Of a stretch of 36,015 nucleotides of DNA, positions 14,815 through 22,279 are shown piece by piece. A model generated the notes under the pieces. It ran no database searches. It was not told where the DNA came from and saw only the letters and a program-made list of their open reading frames with translations. The stretch comes from a bacterium (GTDB taxonomy: Bacteria > Patescibacteriota > Minisyncoccia > UBA6257 > GWB1-50-10). Each line of letters opens with the position of its first letter. Positions within the stretch are counted from its first letter, which is position 1. A program made the translations under genes and the position numbers. The DNA is taken from positions 1-36,015 of the forward strand of contig JAKAHD010000007.1 of assembly GCA_021815205.1 (NCBI GenBank), read 5' to 3'.

Positions 14815-14927
14815 CGAATGTCTAATTCCTAATTTCTAATCAATGCCCAATCTGCGAATGTCTAAAACGAATTTGCTCATTGGGATTTAATTCGTCATTA
14901 GGTTAATTAGAAATTAGAAATTCAAGG
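14815..14927. repeat. AT-rich dispersed repeat (CTAATTTCTAATT type)
   Basis: The spacer between panD and the UMP kinase gene consists of CTAATTCCTAATTTCTAAT near the left end and AATTAGAAATTAGAAATT near the right end, an imperfect inverted arrangement. The same words occur at 20966-21005 and, in coding sequence, at 21167-21224. No gene is seen. Confidence 0.6.
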
Positions 14928-15620
14928 ATGCAATACTCATTTGGGAAAACAGTGGTAGTAGCGCTCGGCGGGTCGGTCTTGTACCCCGACGTCATTGATA
15001 TTCAGTTCTTGCGCAATTTTAAAAAATTCGTATATTCGCTCACCTCCCATGGTGAGCGTTTTGTTTTTGCTGTGGGAGGGGGATCGGTGGCGCGTACCTA
15101 TATAGAAGCGGCGGCGAAGGTGACGAAGCTCACGGACGAGGACAAGGACTGGCTCGGGATTCACGCGACGCGCACGAACGCGCATCTCGTGCGGGCGATC
15201 TTCAAGGAAGTTGCGAATCCTGTTGTGATTGACACGCGCGGCAAGATCGGGAAGCTCACATATCCCGTGACGGTCGCAAGCGGCTGGCATCCGGGGTGGT
15301 CTACGGACTATGTTGCGATGGCGCTTGCCGAGGATTTCCGCGTGCCGGAAGTTATAATCGCGGGGAAGCCGGCATACGTCTGCGATAAAGATCCGCGCGA
15401 GTATAAAAATGCAAAACCGTTTCACGAGATTTCGTGGAAAGAGTACCGGAAGCTCATCCCGAAAAAATGGTCTCCGGGGTCGCATGCGCCCGTCGATCCC
15501 ATTGCCGCTCGTCTCGGAGAAAAAGCGGGGATCAATGCCGTTATCGTGAACGGGAGGCATATGAAGAACTTCAAGAATCTTATTCTGGGGAAGGAATTCG
15601 AGGGGACAATCATCTCATAA
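14928..15620 (+). CDS. pyrH: UMP kinase, archaeal-type
   Basis: 230 aa, amino-acid-kinase fold. N-terminal VVALGGSVL is the phosphate loop, VFAVGGGSVARTYI follows, then DWLGIHATRTNAHLV and the STDYVAMALAEDF block that is typical of the archaeal-type UMP kinase (PyrH_arch) rather than the common bacterial form. It phosphorylates UMP to UDP in pyrimidine nucleotide synthesis. The start ATG follows an AT-rich repeat, with no Shine-Dalgarno sequence. Archaeal-type UMP kinase is a frequent trait of CPR genomes. Confidence 0.9.
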   Translation: MQYSFGKTVVVALGGSVLYPDVIDIQFLRNFKKFVYSLTSHGERFVFAVGGGSVARTYIEAAAKVTKLTDEDKDWLGIHATRTNAHLVRAIFKEVANPVVIDTRGKIGKLTYPVTVASGWHPGWSTDYVAMALAEDFRVPEVIIAGKPAYVCDKDPREYKNAKPFHEISWKEYRKLIPKKWSPGSHAPVDPIAARLGEKAGINAVIVNGRHMKNFKNLILGKEFEGTIIS

Positions 15621-15780
15621 ATTTAGGAGCAGACCACGCCACGAATACACAGAGAAGAATGCAGAAAGACAATTCGCGTTGATTTGCGTCCATTTCCGCG
15701 TTATCTGCTTCTATACATGTGGGTGTATAATAAACTCCATAAGTCCCTCGCATAACTCAGGGGAAAAGTATAATTATATA
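15621..15780. other. Intergenic spacer with degenerate 'GCGTT...CCGCG' words
   Basis: About 160 bp rich in recurring words (CACAGAGAAGAATGCAGAAA, TTCGCGTTGATTTGCGTCC, TTTCCGCGTTATCTGC) that also appear at 14300-14350, 17128-17165 and 22240-22275. Two TATAAT boxes (about 15726 and 15768) could serve the downstream small gene. No open frame stands out. Confidence 0.4.
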
Positions 15781-15795
15781 AGGAATAAGGAATCA

Positions 15796-15936
15796 GGAGG
15801 CGCGCCTGCGTACCAAAATATTTCCATCCACTTTCACGGCGACACACCCTGCCCCAACGAGTTTGAAACAAGCTACACCCCCGACCGCCCCGAGATCGTA
15901 TACTGCGAACAATGTTATCAAAGCGAGGTGATGTAG
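15796..15936 (+). CDS. Small zinc-ribbon-like protein, start not resolved
   Basis: The frame closing at 15936 ends GDTPCPNEFETSYTPDRPEI followed by VYCEQCYQSEVM, matching the end of small CPR zinc-ribbon proteins (CxxC ... PDRPEIVYCxxCY). Only one Cys remains in the first knuckle (PCPNEF), with nearby His as possible ligands. An AGGAGG sequence at about 15795-15800 is well placed for a start near 15805, but no ATG, GTG or TTG follows it in frame. The frame can be opened from 15679 with unconvincing residues. It may be a truncated or decayed gene. The stop is directly followed by a perfect palindrome. Confidence 0.4.
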   Translation, partial: GGAPAYQNISIHFHGDTPCPNEFETSYTPDRPEIVYCEQCYQSEVM

Positions 15937-15967
15937 CGGGTGCTATGACATGTCATAGCACCCGCTA
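15934..15967. repeat. Perfect 34-bp palindrome, family 1
   Basis: Self-complementary without a loop, half-site TAGCGGGTGCTATGACA. It begins with the stop codon of the zinc-ribbon frame. It belongs with 8001-8026, 16076-16103 and 33018-33043. Confidence 0.85.
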
Positions 15968-15993
15968 AAAGTCATAGATTTTTTACATGACGC

Positions 15994-16092
15994 ATGGGAA
16001 AAAACAAGGAAATGGAGAAAGAAGAAGATGATGAAGATGACGATGACGATATATACAACGCAACAGGTCGTATGACAGGTGCTATGCTATAG
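15994..16092 (+). CDS. Possible acidic micropeptide
   Basis: A 32-codon frame, MGKNKEMEKEEDDEDDDDDI followed by YNATGRMTGAML, between two family-1 palindromes; its stop codon lies inside the second palindrome. Eight Asp and five Glu in 32 residues. There is no clear ribosome-binding site and no homologue that I recognise. It may be the eroded end of a larger gene or chance. Confidence 0.25.
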   Translation: MGKNKEMEKEEDDEDDDDDIYNATGRMTGAML

Positions 16093-16103
16093 CATAGCAC
16101 CTG
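16076..16103. repeat. Perfect 28-bp palindrome, family 1
   Basis: Half-site CAGGTGCTATGCTA, self-complementary without a loop. The central 26 bp equal the copy at 33018-33043, 17 kb away. Confidence 0.85.
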
Positions 16104-16208
16104 CTAAGAGCGTGAGAGTATTGATAGAGCGCACATGTTACGCCCACAATTTCTGTATATTGCGGCTCGGTTGATGCGGGGATTCCTATTTCTGGTATCA
16201 TAACGACA

Positions 16209-17129
16209 ATGAACAGGAAAGAATGCTCTCCACGGTTTGTGGAGTTCAAAACGAAAGACGGGCTCGCCTTGCCCGGACTCTTGTACGAACCGGAACGGAA
16301 GACGAAAGCTGTTACGATCTTCCTGCACGGGAACGGAAGCTCGTCCGTGTTTTATAAGAAAGAGGAGAACGAACGTATGGCGTCCATATTCGCGCGGCGC
16401 GGCATTGCGCTTTTCCGATTCAATAACCGCGGCGCGCATTTTGTGAAAACATTTCGGGTAACACAAGGACGCAAGGAGGTGAAGAAACGCTTCGGTATGG
16501 CGTATGAAAGAATAAAAGAGTGCGTGCCGGACATTGACGGCGCAATCGCGTTTTTGAAAAAAGAAGGGTATCACACCTTCTATCTCGCAGGTGCCTCGAC
16601 CGGCGCAAACAAGATCTGCGTCTATGATCATTACAAGCCAAAGAACGAGGTAAAGAAATATGTACTCCTCTGTGGCGGCGATGATACGGGTATCTACTAT
16701 CGGGAGCTTGGCAAGAAAAAATTTTGGGAAACCTTGAAACAGTCAAAGCGAAAAATTGCGGCAGGGAAGGGAACAGATATCATTCCCGAACTCCTCCCCG
16801 GAAGTATTTTTTCCTACCAGGGATTTTACGACATTGCGAATCCGGACGGCGATTACAACGTGTTTCCGTTTTATGAAGCGCTCGGGAAGGTGAAGCTTTC
16901 CTCGAAACCGCTCTTTCGTTACTTCGGGAAACTCAAAAAACCCTCGCTTGTTGTGTACGGCGAAAAGGATGAGTTCTCGTGGCCGAAAGATGTGCGGAGA
17001 GCGGTGGCCCTCCTGAAGCGCTATCGCCCGGAGCTGGAGTATAAGATTATCAAAGGAGCGAACCACGGGTTCGATGGACACAAGAGGGAGATGAATACTA
17101 TAGTAGCGGAGTGGCTTATCAGAAATTGA
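16209..17129 (+). CDS. Alpha/beta hydrolase
   Basis: 306 aa. Oxyanion motif FLHGNGSSS, nucleophile elbow GASTGAN (Ser about 138), acid in YGEKDEFSW and His in GANHGFDGH give a complete catalytic triad. The fold and spacing resemble the DUF1749/serine aminopeptidase-like group; it is probably a cytoplasmic esterase or hydrolase of unknown substrate. There is no signal peptide. The box TATCAT (16196-16201) lies 7 nt before the ATG. The neighbour downstream begins 47 nt later and may be co-transcribed. Confidence 0.8.
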   Translation: MNRKECSPRFVEFKTKDGLALPGLLYEPERKTKAVTIFLHGNGSSSVFYKKEENERMASIFARRGIALFRFNNRGAHFVKTFRVTQGRKEVKKRFGMAYERIKECVPDIDGAIAFLKKEGYHTFYLAGASTGANKICVYDHYKPKNEVKKYVLLCGGDDTGIYYRELGKKKFWETLKQSKRKIAAGKGTDIIPELLPGSIFSYQGFYDIANPDGDYNVFPFYEALGKVKLSSKPLFRYFGKLKKPSLVVYGEKDEFSWPKDVRRAVALLKRYRPELEYKIIKGANHGFDGHKREMNTIVAEWLIRN

Positions 17130-17176
17130 TTTCCGCAGATTAAGAACCGTCCACGGATGCGCAACAAAGAATAACT

Positions 17177-17722
17177 ATGAAGAGAAAGATTATTATTCCA
17201 ATCGCTCTTATTATGCTCGCTTTGAGCATCGGAGTGATACTTGCTATCTCGAAGCCCTCGGCGCCTCAAGCTCCGGCCGCTTCCGCAGCAACCTCAACGC
17301 AAGCATCTTCATCGGCGGGGAATGCTACGGCGCGCGAAGAGCAGGCGGTGCGGAATCTTGTCGCGCGGTTTGGGGCAGAACTTAAAAGCGTGCCGCTCCT
17401 TGCGCCGACGAGTACGCTCGCGCAATTGATTCAGAGTGCGTATGGGCCGTTCATCTCCGCGGAGCTTCTTCTAGGATGGGAAAAGAATCCGCGCTGGGCG
17501 CCGGGACGCTACACCTCGAGCCCGTGGCCCGAAGGCATACTCATCACTGATCTTCAGCGCGACCGCGACGGATCGTACACGGCGCAGGGGAAGATCATTG
17601 ATGCCTATAATGGCGCAACGAGTACGATCGAGATGGATTCGGGGGAGTTTGTGGCGATGAAGGTGCGGAACATAGGCGGCACATGGCGCATTACGGGATT
17701 TACGAAGGCGATGCCGCAATAA
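17177..17722 (+). CDS. Membrane-anchored extracytoplasmic protein of unknown function
   Basis: 181 aa. One N-terminal hydrophobic segment (KIIIPIALIMLALSIGVILAI) is followed by an Ala/Ser/Thr-rich linker (residues about 28-55) and a compact alpha+beta domain of about 110 residues with YTAQGKIIDAYNG and GGTWRITGFTKAMP, which could be NTF2-like. It lacks a lipobox. It sits 3 nt upstream of alanine racemase, so it is probably translated from the same mRNA, which hints at a cell-envelope role. Confidence 0.65.
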   Translation: MKRKIIIPIALIMLALSIGVILAISKPSAPQAPAASAATSTQASSSAGNATAREEQAVRNLVARFGAELKSVPLLAPTSTLAQLIQSAYGPFISAELLLGWEKNPRWAPGRYTSSPWPEGILITDLQRDRDGSYTAQGKIIDAYNGATSTIEMDSGEFVAMKVRNIGGTWRITGFTKAMPQ

Positions 17723-17725
17723 AGA

Positions 17726-18877
17726 ATGGATCACTTCCATTATATACGGGGCCTTTTTCGCGCATTGCGCGCAAGGAAGTTCCAATATCAAAGATTAGTC
17801 GAAGTGACCGTGTCCCGCGAGGCGATACTTCATAATCTCCATACATTTGAAGACCTGTACGGAAAAGGAGTAGCGCCCGTCCTTAAGAGCAATGCATACG
17901 GCCACGGCCTCGTGGAGACGGCAAAGATACTCCGCGGGGAGCGCGTCCCATTTCTCTGCGTTGATTCTTTTTTTGAGGCGCTCGTCTTGAGGAACGAGCG
18001 CATCACGACCCCCATCCTTATTATCGGCTATACGCCTCTCGAAAATTTGAAGAAGCGCCCCCTCAAGGAAGTATCCTTTGCCGTAATAAGCCTTGATGAG
18101 TTGGAACGGCTGGCTTCCTCGGGATTGCGTGTCGCAATCCACCTCGAGGTTGATACGGGAATGCACCGCCACGGAATCATGCTCAATGAGCTCGATCGCG
18201 CGCTCGCGCTCCTCGCAAAAAATCCGCAGATCGCGCTCGAGGGCATATATACGCATCTTGCGGACGCCGACACCTCCCATTCGCCTCATGTCGCGCGCCA
18301 GATAACGCAATGGAATGCGGCCGCCGCGGAAGCGAGGAAAAAAATTCCAAGTATACGATATTTCCATTGCGCCCAGACGGCGGGAAGTTTTTACTCATCC
18401 CGAATTGACGCGAATGTGATACGAATCGGCATCGGACTCTACGGCATATATTCAGGCGTCGGGAATATAAGTCTACGCCCGGCGCTCGAGATGCGGACGC
18501 GCATCACGTCCTTGAGAACCATCGAGGCGGGGGAGTACGTCGGATATAACGCCGCGTTTAAGGCGGAGCAACGAATGCGCATCGCCTCCATTCCGGTCGG
18601 GTACCACGAAGGAATAGATCGAAGATTGTCGAATAGAGGGTTCGTCACCGTTTCCGGAATTCCCTGCGGCATCGTGGGGCGAGTCAGCATGAATATCACT
18701 TCAATTGACGTCTCCCGCGTACCGGATGCGGCGATTGACAAAGAGGTGGTTGTTGTAAGCGCCGATCCCAAGGATCCGAACAGTATCGCGCGGATGGCGG
18801 AGATATGCGGCGCCATTCCCTACGAACTGCTTGTGCATATTCCCGAAGGGTTGCGGAGAACTATTAAGGATGCCTAA
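17726..18877 (+). CDS. alr: Alanine racemase
   Basis: 383 aa. The PLP lysine lies in APVLKSNAYGHG near the N-terminus, followed by HLEVDTGMHRHG, HCAQTAGS, RIGIGLYG (PLP-phosphate/Arg region), the second catalytic Tyr in VGYNAAFKAE and VGRVSMNITSIDV (the C-terminal beta domain). It interconverts L- and D-alanine for peptidoglycan. Length and motif order are normal. About 20 residues precede the usual family start (VEVTVSREAILHNL), so a later start is possible, but the 3-nt gap to the upstream gene favours the one given. A 39-bp hairpin follows the stop immediately. Confidence 0.92.
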   Translation: MDHFHYIRGLFRALRARKFQYQRLVEVTVSREAILHNLHTFEDLYGKGVAPVLKSNAYGHGLVETAKILRGERVPFLCVDSFFEALVLRNERITTPILIIGYTPLENLKKRPLKEVSFAVISLDELERLASSGLRVAIHLEVDTGMHRHGIMLNELDRALALLAKNPQIALEGIYTHLADADTSHSPHVARQITQWNAAAAEARKKIPSIRYFHCAQTAGSFYSSRIDANVIRIGIGLYGIYSGVGNISLRPALEMRTRITSLRTIEAGEYVGYNAAFKAEQRMRIASIPVGYHEGIDRRLSNRGFVTVSGIPCGIVGRVSMNITSIDVSRVPDAAIDKEVVVVSADPKDPNSIARMAEICGAIPYELLVHIPEGLRRTIKDA

Positions 18878-18916
18878 GGGTGTCCAACCTCCTTAAATTA
18901 AGGAGGTTGGACACCC
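18878..18916. repeat. 39-bp near-perfect palindrome, family 2 (possible terminator of alr)
   Basis: 19-bp perfect arms around one central A; the half-site ends CCAACCTCCTTAA. It begins one base after the alr stop. It is repeated as a 48-bp palindrome at 24988-25035. There is no T-run, so termination is uncertain. Confidence 0.85.
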
Positions 18917-18970
18917 CGCTACTGGCACGGCGGTGTAATACCCTTTATAATTGCGTGAGGTTGCAGTAAA

Positions 18971-19042
18971 GGCTCTATCGTCTAACGGTTAGGACGACGC
19001 CCTTTCACGGCGTAAATAGGGGTTCGATTCCCCTTGGAGCTG
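18971..19042 (+). tRNA. tRNA-Glu(TTC)
   Basis: Acceptor GGCTCTA/TGGAGCT, anticodon loop CTTTCAC with TTC, T loop TTCGATT and discriminator G. No CCA is encoded (GCTAG follows). Confidence 0.93.
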
Positions 19043-19102
19043 CTAGAAGTAATTTTTAATTTGAAATTTTTAATTTTTAAGGTAATCATGTAATTGTGGC
19101 GT

Positions 19103-19588
19103 ATGACAGGAGAAAAAGAAAAACCGAAGACGGGAGTGAGCTGGCGGGCGGCGGAGTTTGATTTTGTACCGAAGGGTGTGGTGTGGCACGCGTGGGCCGG
19201 TATCATCACGCTTGCGCTTGTGGGGATCGCTTTGTGGCAGCAGAATTTTTTCTTCGCCATATTTCTGCTTATCGCCGGCTCGATGGTACTGGTCTTGGGG
19301 AACAAGCGCCCCGAGACCTTCGATTTTACGATAGACGAAGATGGGTGTCATATCGGCACCGCGGCTATGTATCCTCTTGATCAACTCGAGGATTACAGTA
19401 TTTATTCCCGTCCTCACCGTCTGGATGAGCTTATCATACGGCGGAAATCGGCGGTGCATCGCGTGCTGCATATTCCGATTGACTCGGAGACGGCGGAGAA
19501 GGTGAAGGTGTTCCTTGAAGACAAGCTCCCTGAGATCGAGCACGAGCCCTCGCTTTTGGAGAGTATTGCGGATATACTGGGGTTCTAG
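19103..19588 (+). CDS. Two-TM membrane protein with C-terminal PH-like domain
   Basis: 161 aa from the ATG at 19103 (a TTG at 19094 is in frame but less likely). Two adjacent hydrophobic segments (GIITLALVGIALW and FFFAIFLLIAGSMVLVLG) are followed by a soluble beta-rich region with FDFTIDEDGCHIGTAAMYPL and ELIIRRKSAVHRVLHIPI, as in bacterial PH-like/DUF membrane proteins common in CPR. Function unknown. It follows tRNA-Glu and an AT-rich repeat. Confidence 0.7.
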   Translation: MTGEKEKPKTGVSWRAAEFDFVPKGVVWHAWAGIITLALVGIALWQQNFFFAIFLLIAGSMVLVLGNKRPETFDFTIDEDGCHIGTAAMYPLDQLEDYSIYSRPHRLDELIIRRKSAVHRVLHIPIDSETAEKVKVFLEDKLPEIEHEPSLLESIADILGF

Positions 19589-19706
19589 ATTCCCCGTAGC
19601 CATGTCCAGCACAAAAGCAGCGGCTTTCTGTGCGGGATCGACAGACCCCACACTATTCACATGAAGTCGAGTAAAGTATAAAATACGAGCGGAAAGAGTA
19701 GCGTAT

Positions 19707-19780
19707 GTCCCCGTAGCTCAGTTGGATAGAGCGCTTCCCTGCGAAGGAAGAGGTCAGCCGTTCAAGTCGGCTCGGGGACG
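19707..19780 (+). tRNA. tRNA-Arg(GCG)
   Basis: Acceptor GTCCCCG/CGGGGAC, anticodon stem CTTCC/GGAAG with loop CTGCGAA (anticodon GCG), T stem AGCCG/CGGCT with loop TTCAAGT, discriminator G and no encoded CCA. A genomic G34 for the CGN box is unusual for bacteria, which normally use ACG edited to inosine. Confidence 0.93.
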
Positions 19781-19793
19781 CAGAGAGTACGAA

Positions 19794-20018
19794 ATGGAAA
19801 GATGGAAAGATGACAATATGGAAAAGAACGGAATGAAACGTTTTGCCATCCGCGCGCTTGTTGTGATTGTCTTCACACTTGTGATATATTTTGGACTAGC
19901 GCTTCTCTCCGGTATCTCGACGCAAAACACGGAGAAAAAAAATAGCGCACGAACATTTCATGGGCCCGTCGGCGCGCCGTATGTGAAAGGTCCGACAAGT
20001 TCGCCCCCAGCACCTTAA
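19794..20018 (+). CDS. Small single-TM protein
   Basis: 74 aa if started at 19794 (66 aa from 19818). A charged N-terminus is followed by one transmembrane segment, FAIRALVVIVFTLVIYFGLA, and a polar Pro/Ser-rich tail ending TSSPPAP. There is no strong ribosome-binding site. The frame also reads upstream into the tRNA, which is not meaningful. No family recognised. Confidence 0.5.
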   Translation: MERWKDDNMEKNGMKRFAIRALVVIVFTLVIYFGLALLSGISTQNTEKKNSARTFHGPVGAPYVKGPTSSPPAP

Positions 20019-20147
20019 AATCCTAAGCACAAAACCCTAAATTTAAAATAAGTTCGAAACTCCGATTCTCCAATATCCGAAACGCAGAGTTTTGAATTTC
20101 GTGTTTTGATTATTACGATTTCGAATTTTGGTTATTGTTTAGAATTT
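20019..20147. other. AT-rich spacer with TTTAGGG-like and TTCGAATT-like words
   Basis: Recurring words AAAACCCTAAATTT, GAGTTTTGAATTTCG and GATTTCGAATTTTGG give a degenerate tandem appearance. No gene and no clear promoter. Confidence 0.4.
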
Positions 20148-20178
20148 TCCTCCAAAGGAGGATCCGCCTCTGGCGGAA
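20147..20178. repeat. Twin-hairpin repeat
   Basis: Two adjoining mini-hairpins, TCCTCC-AAA-GGAGGA and TCCGCC-TCT-GGCGGA. The inverse of this arrangement is found at 23396-23427, and a similar twin sits inside tyrS at 21179-21208. Confidence 0.65.
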
Positions 20179-20207
20179 GAAGCCGGGATTTAGGATTTCG
20201 CCATATT

Positions 20208-20278
20208 GCGGTCATGGTTTAGTGGTAGAATACGACCTTGCCAAGGTTGAGACGGGGGTTCGATTCCCCCTGACCGCA
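20208..20278 (+). tRNA. tRNA-Gly(GCC)
   Basis: Acceptor GCGGTCA/TGACCGC, anticodon loop TTGCCAA (GCC), T loop TTCGATT and discriminator A. No encoded CCA. Confidence 0.94.
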
Positions 20279-20287
20279 CACAGAAAG

Positions 20288-20319
20288 ACAAAACCTCCCG
20301 CATGTGGGAGGTTTTGTTC
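20288..20319 (+). terminator. Terminator after tRNA-Gly
   Basis: 12-bp stem ACAAAACCTCCC/GGGAGGTTTTGT, 6-nt loop, T-rich end. Confidence 0.8.
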
Positions 20320-20341
20320 TTCTATGTCATAATAGAAGCAC

Positions 20342-20965
20342 ATGGAAGACACCATTCGCCTCATCATCACCGTGCTCTTCATCGGGCTCGTAGTGCTCAC
20401 GATCATATTCTTCGGGATCTTCGGCATTGCACCCTTGACGCGCCTCAATACTGTTTTGAAGACGCCTCCTCAGAGCACCTCAAGCGCGGCATTTCCCGAT
20501 GTTCCTCCTCCGGTTTCCTCTATCCCCTCCGGAGAGCCGCCCCAAGTACCTGCGGGGCATACTACAAGCTCCTCCCCCCCGGAGACGCAACGCGGCGCCC
20601 CTTCAGGGGAGGCGGTAAAAAATCCGGGACCGGTAAGGTTCATCGCGCAGTCGGCGCCGATACGGGGAGATCAAGTTCCTTCAGGCGCGAAGCGACTCAC
20701 CGTTTCTGGCGCGAACGGTTTCGCGCCGCCCGTCGTGACCGTGCAGGCGGGGAGCGTGTTTACGATCGCGCTCATCTCGGGAGATGATGAAACGCATGTG
20801 TTCAAATTCGACGATCCCGCGCTCGCCTCGATCGGCTTGGGAGTGGGGCCGCACGAAACGAGAACCATAACCTTGAGTATCCCAAATCCAGGGACATACC
20901 CCTTTCATTGTGACGTTCCGGGCCACGCCTCGCGAGGGGAAATGGGGAAGATAGTGGTGCAATAG
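20342..20965 (+). CDS. Membrane-anchored cupredoxin-domain protein
   Basis: 207 aa. An N-terminal TM segment (LIITVLFIGLVVLTIIFFGIF) is followed by a Pro/Ser/Thr-rich linker to about residue 105 and a plastocyanin-like domain. Type 1 copper ligands are complete: His in DETHVFKF, then Cys, His and Met in FHCDVPGHASRGEMGK. It is a probable extracytoplasmic electron carrier or copper-binding protein. A CATAAT box lies about 8 nt before the ATG. The inverted AT-rich repeat at 20966-21005 separates it from the converging tyrS. Confidence 0.85.
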   Translation: MEDTIRLIITVLFIGLVVLTIIFFGIFGIAPLTRLNTVLKTPPQSTSSAAFPDVPPPVSSIPSGEPPQVPAGHTTSSSPPETQRGAPSGEAVKNPGPVRFIAQSAPIRGDQVPSGAKRLTVSGANGFAPPVVTVQAGSVFTIALISGDDETHVFKFDDPALASIGLGVGPHETRTITLSIPNPGTYPFHCDVPGHASRGEMGKIVVQ

Positions 20966-21005
20966 GAATTTCTAATTAACCTAATTTCTAATTAATCTAA
21001 TTTTG
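20966..21005. repeat. AT-rich repeat overlapping the tyrS 3' end
   Basis: AATTTCTAATTAACCTAATT followed by TCTAATTAATCTAATTTT, the same word set as 14815-14927. Part of it encodes the last residues of TyrRS (RLIRN). Confidence 0.6.
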
Positions 21006-22186
21006 AAAAACCGGTGTTTGCCGATCTTCAGAATCTCACCTCCCTTAAGGATGAGCATTGTGTCGGGATCGATGAGCGTCTTCTCATTGAGCTTCACCGC
21101 GCCCTGCGCAAGAAGCCGCCGCGCCTCGCTCTTCGAGGGCACGTTCGCCGCAAGCAATAGTTCCATAATTCCTAATTCTCCCCCTGCGGGGGATGTCCCG
21201 AAGGGACACAAATTCCTAATTCTCAAGTCGGTGATGTCATATGGCGTCTCTTTCTTCGAAAACACGCGTTTGAACTCTTCCCGCGCTTTTTGTGCAAGGA
21301 GTGGCGAGTGGTACATTTCGACGATGGTTTCCGCGAGAAGGAGTTTCGCGGCATACGGGTTTGCGTTGTTCGGCGGATTCGCTTCCGTGAGCAACTCGAA
21401 GTACTTATTGATGAGCGAGTCGGGTATGCGCATAAGCTTGCCGAACATATCGTTCGGCGTGTCGTTCATCGCAACGTAGTTATCATAACTCTTCGACATC
21501 TTCCGTACGCCGTCCGTGCCTTCAATAAGCGGGAGGGTTATGATATCCTGCGGTTTCATACGAAGCCGCTCCATGAGCGTTCGTCCGGTCAGAAGATTGA
21601 ACTTCTGGTCGCTTCCCCCGATTTCCAAGTCAGCCTTTATCATCACCGAGTCGTATGCTTGAAACACGGGATACAGGAGTTCTTGCATTCTAAGCGACTT
21701 ACCCTTCTCAATCCGCTCTTTGAAATCGTTCCGCTCGATCATCTGCTGGACGCTTATGAGCATAAGGAGCTTGGTGAGTTTTTGCCCGTCGAGTTTTGTG
21801 AGCCACTCGCTGTTGTAGCGCACCTCGGCCCGCTTTACATCAATTACCTTTCCCGCCTGTGCGAGATAGTGCCGCATATTCATCTTCACCTCTTTCTTGG
21901 TGAGGGGCTTTCTCTCGGCGGACTGCCCCGAGGGGTCGCCGATCTGGGCCGTGAAGTCACCGATGATTAAGACCGCCTTGTGCCCCAGTTTCTGGAATTC
22001 GCGGAGCTTCAGAAGCGGCACGGTGTGCCCCAAATGAATGTCCGGTTTTGTGGGATCAATACCGAACTTTACCCGCAATTTTTTCCCCGAGAGAAGCGCG
22101 TTCTTGAGATGCTCGAGGGTGATAATTTCCTCAACGCCTCGGGTGAGGAGCTGTTCAATTTGTCCTTCTTTTCTTTCAAGTTTCAT
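20981..22186 (-). CDS. tyrS: Tyrosyl-tRNA synthetase
   Basis: 401 aa from the ATG at 22186. The class I signature is present as DIHLGHTVP (HIGH-like) and KMSKSYDN (KMSKS). The tRNA-binding S4 domain is at the C-terminus (PSKSEARRLLAQGAVKLNEK). It charges tRNA-Tyr. Between the catalytic domain and S4, residues about 322-337 (RNLCPFGTSPAGGELG) are encoded by a repeat: 14-bp direct repeats AATTCCTAATTCTC (21167-21180, 21211-21224) enclosing twin hairpins. The frame is kept, so the protein tolerates the insertion in its linker. A minus-strand TACAAT box lies 9 nt before the start. Confidence 0.93.
   Translation of the reverse strand: MKLERKEGQIEQLLTRGVEEIITLEHLKNALLSGKKLRVKFGIDPTKPDIHLGHTVPLLKLREFQKLGHKAVLIIGDFTAQIGDPSGQSAERKPLTKKEVKMNMRHYLAQAGKVIDVKRAEVRYNSEWLTKLDGQKLTKLLMLISVQQMIERNDFKERIEKGKSLRMQELLYPVFQAYDSVMIKADLEIGGSDQKFNLLTGRTLMERLRMKPQDIITLPLIEGTDGVRKMSKSYDNYVAMNDTPNDMFGKLMRIPDSLINKYFELLTEANPPNNANPYAAKLLLAETIVEMYHSPLLAQKAREEFKRVFSKKETPYDITDLRIRNLCPFGTSPAGGELGIMELLLAANVPSKSEARRLLAQGAVKLNEKTLIDPDTMLILKGGEILKIGKHRFFKIRLIRN
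21167..21224. repeat. Twin-hairpin repeat inserted in the tyrS coding sequence
   Basis: Direct repeats AATTCCTAATTCTC flank TCCCCC-TGC-GGGGGA (21179-21193) and TGTCCC-GAA-GGGACA (21194-21208). The surrounding words are those of the intergenic AT-rich repeats, here within an essential gene. Confidence 0.75.
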
Positions 22187-22207
22187 ATATGTGCAATTGT
22201 AACACAA

Positions 22208-22236
22208 ACCCCCGCACATAAGGATTATGCGGGGGT
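22208..22236 (-). terminator. clpP terminator overlapping the tyrS promoter region
   Basis: 9-bp stem ACCCCCGCA/TGCGGGGGT with TTTGTGTT following on the minus strand. It ends only a few bases before the tyrS -10 box. Confidence 0.65.
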
Positions 22237-22279
22237 CGTATCAGCATAAATCAGCTATATCAGCGTTGATCAGCGTCTT
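22237..22279. repeat. Short ATCAGC tandem words
   Basis: ATCAGC occurs four times with 4- to 5-nt spacers (22240-22275) between clpP and its terminator. It belongs to the degenerate intergenic words also seen at 14300, 15640 and 17130. Confidence 0.5.

Noticed and set aside
19722-19793. N-terminal extension of the small TM protein through tRNA-Arg
   Set aside because: It would translate the tRNA; later Met codons are available.
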